From: Branchiostoma lanceolatum
Lineage: Eukaryota > Chordata > Leptocardii > Amphioxiformes > Branchiostomatidae
Direction of reading: 5' to 3'
NCBI RefSeq assembly: GCF_035083965.1
Contig: NC_089730.1
Span: 14,801,242 to 14,865,241 of the forward strand
Length of the DNA stretch: 64,000 nucleotides
This document shows positions 1-10,000 of this stretch, piece by piece. The number at the start of each line of letters is the position of its first letter. The first letter of the stretch is position 1. The translations under genes and the position numbers were made by a program. The notes under the pieces were generated by a model that searched no databases, was not told the origin of the DNA, and saw only the letters and a program-made list of their open reading frames with translations.

Positions 1-230
1 CTTTTTCCTGTCAGCAGTAGAAAGTTTTGCACTGCTGACAGGAAAAATCCTGTCAGCAGTAGAAATGTTTGCACTGCAGACAGGATGATCCTGTCAGCAG
101 TAGAAATTTTTACACTGCAGACAGGATCATCCTGACAGCAGTGCAGATTTTTCCGCTGCTGTCAGGATCATCCTGTCTGCAGTGCAAAAATTTCTACTGC
201 TGACAGGATCATCCTGACAGTAGCCACAAC
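1..230. repeat. Array of near-palindromic ~41-43 bp hairpin units
   Basis: At least five consecutive units have the form CCTGTCAGCAGTAGAAA, a short T-rich loop, then GCACTGCTGACAGG. Each unit is nearly its own reverse complement. Adjacent units are joined by ATCATCCTG or GATGATCCTG linkers, and the last units are in the opposite orientation, so the whole block can fold as small or large hairpins. It lies just upstream of the first exon of the C11orf98-like gene. There is no reading frame in it. Confidence 0.85.
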
Positions 231-587
231 CTAAACTAAATTAAAATCGGTTGCAGGGTGTCTTGTGGTCGCATGGTGGCAGTGAATGTCGTAAAACCAC
301 ACTATCATTCAATATCCTCTGAATTTCGGCCACAGATCACAGAAAAGGATCTCTTTAAACACGTTTTCTTATATGCCAAAGATGAAATATGTAATAAGTA
401 TCAGCGTTTCGGCTTGATTTGCCAGAAAACTTTCAGAGGTGTCCTGAGTTAGCCGGTTTACGGCAGTTTGGCTGCAGACGACAGTAACCTTGCATGTGTG
501 GCTGATATAGATTTGTGTCCAGAAATCTTGTTCGTAAATCGTCCTTTAGAGCTATATTAGCTACTTATCTGCACTACAGAAGTCATC

Positions 588-2465
588 ATGGCACCAGGAA
601 GCAAGATAAATCGGCCGAAAATCGTGAGTACGCAGAGAACATCACAAAACAGCACGCACATACACGCGGCACGTGTGTACATGTTCACATGGCGTGGGGA
701 GGGGGGCGGCTGTACTGACGTTGTGATCGATAATAAGATTTTTCTTATGATTGAGCATGACAAGGCTTAATTTTTCAATAAATAACTTGTATACGTACAC
801 AATTGTTGTGTATGTGCTATCAAGTTAGCTATTTCCATCAGGATGGCCCTGTCAATAGACAGTAGAAATATTTGTACTGTTGACAGGATGATCTTGTCAG
901 CAGTAGAAAAAGTTGCACTGTTGACAGGATCATCTTGTCAATAGCCTCAGGCTATTGCGAAATTACGTTTGATCTTATCTCATAAATTTTAGCAATAATA
1001 TCTAACATTACTTGTAATTTATAACGTTAGCACTGACCTTTTTTCATATTGATACGTCGAACCGCAGGAAAAACTGAAGAACCCACGAAAGTTCAAGAGA
1101 CAGATGAAGGCCCAGAGGAAGAGACAGTTCGAGAGACAGTCCGGAATAAAGATGGCTGATGTACAGGACAAGGAGATCATGCCAGCATCACATTTACTCA
1201 AGAGAAGGTAAATATGTTAACCGTCTCCCTGTTGCCTAAATCTGTAACTGATAGAGAGTGGGGTACCAAATGGCTACTTCAGTGTGTTAATGGTGTGTTT
1301 TACCACATAAACAGCAAGCTTATGCTGTGATACTTTGCAATCAACCTTCTATTCTAACTAAGTGCTTGCTTTTATCATAAATAGTGTTACTGTAAATGTT
1401 GAAATGTTCATGGTGGTTTTACTGTCACTGTTTTTACATGGCCTTCCCACCACAAATGATACTTCAAATCAAATGTGTATTTCTGTGTGTCACTACATAC
1501 ACGGTAGTATAATGGCAAATTTAAAACACCATGAAAACTTTATTTCCCGTTGTACTGTAAGATTATGTCCCGCAAAAATAAATGAATTTACAGTATTATA
1601 GGGTGTTGAGGGCTTGCACTTGATCTCCATGCTATGCTGAGTTACCTGTTAAAATTTCCTTGATTTCAAGACTTCATATCCTTTTTTGATATGCTAATAG
1701 AACATGTCCCAAAGCCAACATCACGCTGTCTGGGAAGAAGAAGAGGAAGATTCTCAAACAGCTCCGGAGATCGCAGAAGGAGAAAGAGGAGATGGAATGT
1801 GAGTTACTTCAACAACTGGGAACAAGTTGTTAACCTTGTAGTGCCTAATGGGAAGTTTAGTTGCTGTTTCAGTAGCAGGGTATATTTCTACAGGGAGGGG
1901 TTGCTACATGCATGAGGCACCTCCTCTAACAAGGGACCCCCATCTAATGTCCCATCCAAAAGACAGTACAGTCTCAACCAAGATGTCCTGACCCCATGAC
2001 TTAAACCGGGACCTCCCTGTTACTAGCCTGAATTCAATCAAGCCTCTTGTGACCGCTCGCGGCCCTGTAACCACCTCGCGGGGAGGGGAGAGAAACCCCG
2101 GACAGCTGGGGTTTGCGTTATACAGACTACCCAGTTACCAACTAATAAGAACCAGGAACTCAACAGTGAGGCTGCTACCAGTTGGGCCACAGGGACAGCC
2201 CTAAATGGGAACAAGACATTTATTTCATACCTTGGTATATTCAGCTGTCTTACCTCATAGAAGAGTGGGATAAGTACAGCTCTAGATAAGGAAACCTATT
2301 TTACGCATGACTGATAAGAGTATTGTCTTTCTTTCCTCTTCAGTTGAAGTCCTGAAGCCCCAGTCCAAGCAGAAAAAAACAAAGTCTGATGTGGAGATGA
2401 AGACAGCGGACATTCCTCCAGACACAAGACAAGATTCTGGACAAGATGTCGAGATGCAGGAATAG
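588..2465 (+). CDS. C11orf98: C11orf98-like small basic protein, 4 exons, 131 aa
   Basis: The spliced CDS is 588-623, 1068-1207, 1701-1798 and 2344-2465. All junctions are GT/AG, and the phases join to a 132-codon frame ending in TAG. The first residues (MAPGSKINRP) and the third-exon motif NITLSGKKKRKIL closely match human C11orf98, where the equivalents are APG-KINRPR and NITLSGKKRRKLL; human length is about 123 aa. The C-terminus KKTKSDVEMK also has a counterpart in the human protein. The middle (exon 2) is Lys/Arg/Gln-rich and diverged. The protein is strongly basic and probably nuclear or nucleolar. The biochemical role of the family is poorly known, so I assign none. The gene is convergent with KDM8. 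ATG 588 is chosen because it gives the conserved N-terminus, and the donor GTGAGT follows 12 codons later. Confidence 0.9.
838..948. repeat. Second cluster of the hairpin units of 1-230
   Basis: Two or three more units with the same CTGTCAnnAGTAGAAA...TTGCACTGTTGACAGGAT plan sit in intron 1 of the C11orf98-like gene. They bracket exon 1 together with the upstream array. These copies are more diverged (GTTGACAGG instead of GCTGACAGG). Confidence 0.75.
1838..2205 (-). mobile_element. tRNA-derived SINE (family S), interrupted by a nested element
   Basis: Read on the minus strand this has a tRNA-like head: an A-box-like stretch with GGTAGCAGCCTC, then GAGTTCCTGGTTC and a diverged B-box. A body segment with TTGCTAGCCC-type and CTCCCTGTA-type motifs follows. 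The same order recurs near 4.9, 7.9, 12.9, 24.1, 30.2, 45.0, 49.7 and 57.6 kb. Positions 2024-2129 are a separate element inserted into this copy. It lies in intron 3 of the C11orf98-like gene. Confidence 0.75.
2024..2129. mobile_element. 106 bp element nested in the SINE, 9-bp target-site duplication
   Basis: It begins TAGCCTGAATTCAATC and ends ATACAGACTA, giving terminal inverted repeats TAGCCTG/CAGACTA with one mismatch. It is flanked by CCCTGTTAC (2015-2023) and CCCAGTTAC (2130-2138), a 9-bp duplication with one change. The uninterrupted SINE sequence is seen in the other family-S copies. A second copy lies at 47288-47401 with a perfect 9-bp duplication. A 9-bp duplication is typical of Mutator-like DNA transposons, so this may be a non-autonomous member (inference). 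Confidence 0.8.
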
Positions 2466-3600
2466 TTTTATTTCCTTCAGAAATCTCAGTACTAGTTTCA
2501 TTGTCGTGTGGATATTGTAAACATGTTCTGGAGATACTGTACTACATGTATGAAACACTGTCCAAAGGTTAGGTCTGGTAGGGCACAATCTCATGATAAT
2601 TTTTGATTTTCATTATCACTCATTTTCTTTCTTTTTCCAAGTTGAATCAAGGTGCTTGAACTAAATCTTATCATTTGTAATTAATCAGTGTCCACTGGTA
2701 CATGTATATACATTGTACTGTATAATATGCAGGTTCCATACTCCTTTCAAAAGGCAATACTCTGTGTATTCAACAGGGTTCAGGTAAAAGTCTAAAAAGG
2801 GTAACCAAGAGAACTGTACACTTGAAGATATACACTGAACAGCATTGTTAACATGTTATATAATGTACATTGGTTTTCAAATAGTGACAATTCAAGAGCT
2901 CCCAGTAATGTAGCAATAATAGACAGCATAACCGCTTGTCTTGAATACATGTGCTATATCTATTGATTGGCTACTCATGCAATTCATTTACATAATCCAT
3001 TCATAAAGTGTTTTCACATTATATGTCAAATTTACTTTGACAATATACATTTATATTTGTTCATACACATGCCTATAATTATATTAAGATCAAGAAAAAG
3101 TGCTAAACTACTTATTTTTATTGCACATTGCAACACATAAACCCTTCAGCCCTTAGAGTTTATCAAATGTGTTCATATCTTCTACCTCTACAACACTAAT
3201 CATAACATGTAATTATTCTATACCTGCTTTGTGTAATCTACACTATGATTCTTCTACATCTCTTCTACAGCTATATCCTAGTTCTTAACAGTCTTTTTGT
3301 TCTAATGGATTGAATATTTATGGTATAATACATATAATTGCAGAAGTATATATGTGTAATATACATATTCATGTGAGTGATATCTTACAAACTTGTTCCA
3401 AGAGACTTGGAACTGGAAGCACATAGTTTGGTTTAACATTGGCAACATGGAAGCCCTTGAAACATGCAAGGGTGTGAGTCTGTTATTATTTTCATACAAA
3501 TAAATATGCAATAAATGACATGCACATTTTATGTCATTTTCAATTCTACAATATAGTCTAAGCAGGTACAGCACATCTAAAAAGGAAGGTCCCAAATTTG
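2466..3600. other. Intergenic stretch between two convergent genes
   Basis: AT-rich DNA between the stop codon of the C11orf98-like gene and the 3' side of KDM8. I see no exon, RNA gene or convincing repeat here. It presumably holds the 3' ends of both transcripts, but I could not fix either polyadenylation site. Confidence 0.5.
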
Positions 3601-3619
3601 AGTTTTGAGATTCCTAATG

Positions 3620-4014
3620 AGGTGCAAGTACTGGGGTGCAATGTACACCGCTACAGATAGGTGGCACTACTGTGTAGGGCCCTAGGACCACCAGAAGCTG
3701 ACATCCAGTGACCAATGTAGTGCCAGTAAGATGCACAATTATCGTAGCAGTGAGAGAACAAAAAAGACGGGTGTTGCAAGTTACAACACTACAGATAGTA
3801 CAGGGACTGTACAGGGCCCTAGGACCACCAGGAGCTGACTGAAAAGCTGACGTCCAGGGACCTGACGTAGTGCCAGTACCAGGGTGCGATATGCAACACG
3901 ACAGCTAGGGGGCGTGACTGTACAGTGTCCTAGGACCACCAGAAGCTGACTGAAAAGCTGACGTCCAGGGACCTGACGTAGTGCCAGTACCGGGGCGGGA
4001 TGTACAGCATCTCC
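3620..4014 (-). repeat. Tandem array derived from the last coding exon of KDM8
   Basis: The plus-strand string CCTAGGACCACCAG, the reverse complement of the KDM8 C-terminus WWS-stop, recurs at 3681, 3818 and 3929. Each time it is followed by copies of the codons for the YWHYVRSL segment. The last two copies are exactly 111 bp apart and nearly identical; the 3681 copy is diverged and lies 137 bp away; a further partial copy starts near 3625. Only the innermost unit (from about 3904) is joined to the rest of the gene, so the others lie in the 3' UTR or beyond it. Confidence 0.85.
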
Positions 4015-7000
4015 CCTGGCTCGAGAGTGCACTCTAGGTAGGGGGCGCTGTTGAACCGGGGGAACTGCTGAAGGTCTGGGTTCTCCACATCAACCTGGGA
4101 ACAACAAAAAAAGGACATAAGTTTGACATAAATCATATACATTGTGTATGGTATTGGTACAGCATTAGACGGTAGAAATGGGTAGTAAAGTTCTTTCTAC
4201 ATACCGGTAACCAAAGGAGAGAGGTAGCAGACAGACTACCACAATATGCTAATGTGGCTGGGCACCTTAAACATTCTTCCTTACGCACTCATGCAAACCA
4301 AGATTTCCTTGTATGAAGAGCTTTATTACCATTGATTTACTAATCTGATGAAAAGCTATTCACAAATAAAGATGAAAGAAAGCAAATGTCTTGAAGAAAG
4401 TCTGAGAAAAGTCAGTAGTTTGACCTAGCCCCTGTACCTGGCTGGTGTTGTGAAGCAGGTGGCCCTCATGTGGGTACACACAGTCTGAAACTTCCTCAGC
4501 ATACAGGCGGACATACTTAGACCCAACAACCTGAAATCAAAGAAATCAGAATTGGCAGTGAGTAGAGTGTTTGCCTTACATTTGGAAGGTCATGAGTTTG
4601 ATCCCCATCCGAGCCATTCCAAAGACTTAAAATGCTTCATACTGCTTTCTCCACTTAGCACTCAGAACACACTAACTATTACCAGTGGACTAGCTCCCTG
4701 CTGTAGTGGCCTTCTTTGGCCCGAGGGCCATAAAAACAGAGTTGTCCTATGCACAATCTGAGACTTTGACTTACTTTCTGCCAGCAAGTTGTCAGCAAAC
4801 AACAAATATCACAAACAGAGTGCTGGTATCATCTATCTAATCCCTGTGTAAGCAATTCAGCACCAAGGACAGCACCAATCCTTTTCCTTGGCAGTCATGC
4901 AATTAAACTTGTTTCAAATTGTTAATTCATTCAGACCCTTGTCGTGCCTACTTGCAGTGGCACACAGGTCAGCAAGTTTCTTTGCTGTTTCTATAGCAGG
5001 GTATATTTTTACAGGGAGAGGTTGCTAATCCTTCCCTTTAAACATGCCCTCCTGGAACATGGGACTCCCATTTTATGTCCTTTCCGAAAGATGGGTGCAG
5101 CACCAACCGTGATGTCCTTTCCAGTATTGAATCATGGCCTCCCAGTTAGGATCTGATCGGTACCAGGAGTTCAACTGTGAGGCTGCTACCAGCTGACCTA
5201 CAGGGACATCCCCATGACCAGTGTTTTACCTGTGCCAGAAGGTTGTGTTGCGGATCGTGGTGCAGGGGTGAAACTGTGCCCTTGGGTCCGAACCAGGCGT
5301 TGATGACGATGTCATCCTCATCCCCGTCACCTAGGCAACAGTAGTCGGGGACGCGGATATCTTCCCGCAGCTCGGGAATCTGATCAAACAGTTGGTGCTG
5401 TGCCAGGTACCCAACATCAGCGGATTTCTGGAGAACGAAAATTGGGGCACACGTACATGTGTATGTACAAAATGTAATTACCAGGGTAACAGGATGTCTT
5501 CTGGGTGTCCCCTGCAAAAGGAGGGCTTCTAATTTCTTTGTTTTCTTCGTGTAGGGCGTCCAGAAGACACCATGACACCCTGCTGGCTAAATAGCCTAGT
5601 AACCACAAGCTTACCAAATTTGGTATAAAAAATCACAACCAAGATCTACATTTCCATGTCATTACAGCCATTCATATTTACACCACACTAACATTGTTTT
5701 TCCCTCTGACCTGAACGATGTACTTGTCGATGAACTCGTCCACAGTCATGAGTGCCTGAGACCAGGTCTCCTCAGTGTACCTCCTGCCCAGCTCTACAGG
5801 AACAGTCCGACAGCCTGCTATCTGCCTAAGGTAGTCTAGGCTGGAGGAGACACAACACAACAGATGAGGAAAGTTTTCGTCAGTGTTGAAACGCACGAGG
5901 TTAGTACAGTCTCTTGGCTCCCGGGAATCAAACCAGGGACGCCAGCACACAAAACCAACGCACTTACCACTAAAGGTCCAGACCAGTTAGACTAGTCAGT
6001 AAGTGGTGCTGTTATAATGCTGTCTGCTGTATACGGTTCCTTCAGCATATGGAGACAGCATTGTTCCTACATGTACATGCCACTGGCTTCCAATTTGCCA
6101 AGAAACGTGAAAGATTTGATACTTTCCTATATGCAAGAACTCTATATATAGCTTATGATACCTTTTAACCTTACTTTTCGTCTAACTACATGTATACACA
6201 ATTTTCTTGACAAATTAGATAAAGAAGTGCTGAAGTCTCTTCAAAAATTTAAATGGAAGAGTAACGGTTGCAGTCACAGACTCACATCATCTATGGTACA
6301 AATTTACGACTGTATGAATGCTGTATTCAGTAAGACCACTGGTGTAGTACATGTATGTTGTAGACTAAGGGTTAAATCAAGCAAACTAAATCTCTGCTAC
6401 AAACTGCACTTTAATTGATAGATCTATGCTTTGTTGGTTTTTATACCTCCATGGCCTGTGGTTCCTGGCAGGCCAGTGCTCCATGTTACTCTGTATGATG
6501 ACAGGCTGTCGTTTCTGCATGTAGTTCAGCAGGAAGCTCTTCAGAGAGGGGCAGTGCACTCTGGGTACTTTCTTCTCCGAGTCAATGACAGGTAGGATGA
6601 GTGTCCTCGGCCGCTTTGGTACCTAACGTGTCATTTTTTGAAAATATGGGAATAGTATTATCATTTCTAGAGAAATTTTAGAAATTCCAGTAACACACTT
6701 TGATCATACCACAAAAATTTATAACAATAAGATAACAAGCTGCTAGGGGGCCCAAACTTACACCACTTACTCCCTAAAAATTTTGAAGTTCCGTACTGTA
6801 GATAGCCACTGAGATGCCCATTATCGTACTTGACCTTCGTTTCCCCGACTCCTACCCACTTACCAAATATCATGATGACCAATCCACAGCCTCTCGAGTT
6901 ATGCTGCTGAAGAGAAAACAGACATACACACAAGACCTTTTGCAGTACGGTACCATAGGAAGCCTCCAAGAGGCCCAATATTCAACTTGACCTTCCTGAT

Positions 7001-10000
7001 AAACTCAACACTTGGCTGAGCTGATACTTACTTGACTGGCGACGGCTGGTGTTGAGCATTGTTCCTGAGGTCGCTTGGTTGTCCCCCTAGCAGAGTTCTG
7101 CAGTACTGCCACCAGTCTAGTGAGGATGTTGTCCAACACGGGAGCCCCCATCAGGAGACCTAGGTCGCATGTCTTGATGGCATCCTGATCAGAGAGCAAG
7201 TAAATCTTTATTTTGTTGAAGTTGTCTGATTGTACATTTAGTCATCCATTAGGCTATGTTGATTCCATTACAGTATATTGATGACATCCTCTGGTAACCC
7301 CAAAACTGATGCATGCAAATAAAAAAGGTGCCTTCACTATGAAATGTAAGTGGTCAGGGAGGTTGTATAAATAACTAAACACACAAAGTATGGTACACCG
7401 CACATACTCTTCTTTAACTTGGAAATTCGCCGACATTAGTGTCTGTTTTCCGATATTTTTTTGCAATTTACGGCATGTATTTGCTCATTTTGCAGCTGCT
7501 TTGTATCATTTACAGTATGGTGAAAACCTGTTATTTTAGAAATGGACAGAAATTGATGCGCGCGCAGATGTCATCCATGTAATCGAATCAACATGGTCTT
7601 ACTCAAATGACAAGTTCAAGGAAAAATTGTACACCACATGTTTGGCATGAATTGTGTCCAATATGTTAAAGACTGAAACCTTGTCTATTGTCTTACTGAT
7701 TTCCGATTTGCACAACATTGCAGAAAATATTGGTCACAATGCCATATTCCATGTACTAAGTACATGACCAACTGATGGCATTCAGCACCAAGGACAAGGA
7801 ATGATATGCTACAGTGATATATTGTGATGAGGCATCATACAACTCATTCAAATGGATTGCATAGATCAGTGGAATCCCAGTGTACACGATTCAGCACCAA
7901 GGACGTCACCAATCCTTTTCCTGACCAATAGTTCGTTTAGACCATTGTCGTGCATAGTGGCACATATAGTTTCCTTGCTGTGTCAGCAGCAGGGGTTAGT
8001 TTTAGTATATAGTAACAGGGAGGGGTTGCTAGCCCTTCTTCTTTAATGTGCCCGAGGCACCTCCCGAAACACCCCCTACATCCTTTCCAAAAGACAGGTG
8101 CAGCCCCAATCAAAATGCCCTTCCCAGGATTGAACTGGGATCTCCGAGTTACCAACTAATTAGAACCAGGAGCTCAACTGTGAGGCTGCTACCAATTGAG
8201 CTATATATAAGGCACATCCCTGCAATTAACTACAGAACAGCAATGATTGTTAGACTCAGCTCCGAAAAATTCAGATGTATCTTTCTTTGTTTTTCTTCTT
8301 TTGAGAATACTCCAATAGCCTTATACATGCTAACCCTCCCAGGACATCATTGAAACAGCCCTAAGACACTAGAGACCTTATCAATAGCATTGTCCTAGCT
8401 GAGCCCATTCAAATCCTCCATTTAATTAAGTGCTGCATTCCTTTATAGTTACGCCTAGCAGTCTGCACTACCAAATTTGGCAGCAAAATTTATGGGAATA
8501 TTTCATTCCTACAAAATTTATGTTAGGAAGCCACACTGCATCTAGTGTAATTGAAATTGAAACCATTTCCAGAAACATCTTTTACTGTAAGTATTCCTTT
8601 CTAGTTGATAGATTGCAACACCAATGGCCACACCAATTTAATTTCTTGGTTAACAGATTTTAAAAAAACAATTTAGCACGAGGACATCATTAAAACAGAA
8701 GGCTGGGGTGAAAACTTGCACCTGACCCTGTTCACTCCCTGAAACTGTGCACCAAAGTACAAACTTTCCTCTGAGATTCTGTTTTCATGTTGATTTTCCA
8801 ATCTAGCATTTTTTTAAATTCCGTTAACCAAGAAATTAAATTGGTATGGCCCAATGGTACCAGAATTTATAGGAATTCTACAGAATTTAAATTTCAAAGT
8901 CATATTGCAAGTGCAACTGGTGTAAAGGAATTTGAAAGCATTTCCATAAACCCATTCATCTTTGTTTAGATCCAATTGACTGCAAATGTAATATATAATT
9001 CATGTTTCAAAGCCACACAGTAACTGGTGTAATCAAATTTGAAACCATTTCCACCAACATTCTTTCCCTTTCTGGCTAAATCGCTATACCAAATTTGCAA
9101 CAGATATGTAAGATTATAGGTATTCCATATCATTCATGTTTCAAAGCCACCAACTAGTCTGATGGAAGTTGAAACTATTTCCAGCAACTTTATTCACTAT
9201 ATCCATTTCTCCATTAGTTAAATCTGCTGTAACGCAATACCAAATTTGCAACCGATATGTAACGTTAAACTTCTTCCATATAATCTGTGTTTCAAAGTCA
9301 CCAACTGGCGTAATGGAATTTGAAACCATTTCCAGCAACATTCTTTACCACATACATTCCTCTATGGTTAAATCTAATGGAATATAATACCAAATTTGTA
9401 ACCAAGAGTTATAGGCACATATATATCATATTACGTATAATTCAAGTTTCAAAGCCACCAACTGGTGTAATAGATTTGAAGCAATTTCCAGGAACATTTT
9501 TCACCGTATCTTTACGTCATAACGTCCCATGATAGCCAGAGTTTTGCTTCTGTGTGGCTTAAGGTGCCATGGATTTTATTGATTGAGCCTGAATTATTCA
9601 TAACAAGACCCGCTGAGACAGCGGGCCTGCCCGACCAATTCACATTCATCTTTGTTCTGGCTACCAAATGAACAACAACACTGGGAAATTGAGACTTGAT
9701 TAAAACAGTGCTCACCACAGCAGGGGGAGTTTAGATTTGTGGGCAGAGAAGAGTTTATTATGTTGGTGTAATGGTGAAATAGAAGCGAGCATGAAAATAT
9801 CACAGTGACAGTTTATTTTTCTTGGATCTTTGTTTGAAAAGTAACGGAATAAGAATGCTATAAGCGATTGTGTTCCCAACAGTCAAGAAGAAAAATAAGA
9901 AGAAAAATAAGATTTAAGAAGAAGGAAGAATAATAAGAAAGAAGAAGAAGAACTTACAGGACTTTTGTTATGCCAAAATATCTTACCAAATTTCTACACT

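Noticed and set aside
1..230. CRISPR-like array of regularly spaced palindromic repeats
   Set aside because: The window is clearly from an intron-bearing animal genome; the units are directly abutting hairpins with no unique spacers and no cas genes.
3781..4032. Separate 83-codon minus-strand open frame with an internal repeat
   Set aside because: It is the KDM8 last exon and its tandem copy read in another frame; the repeat reflects the 111 bp duplication.
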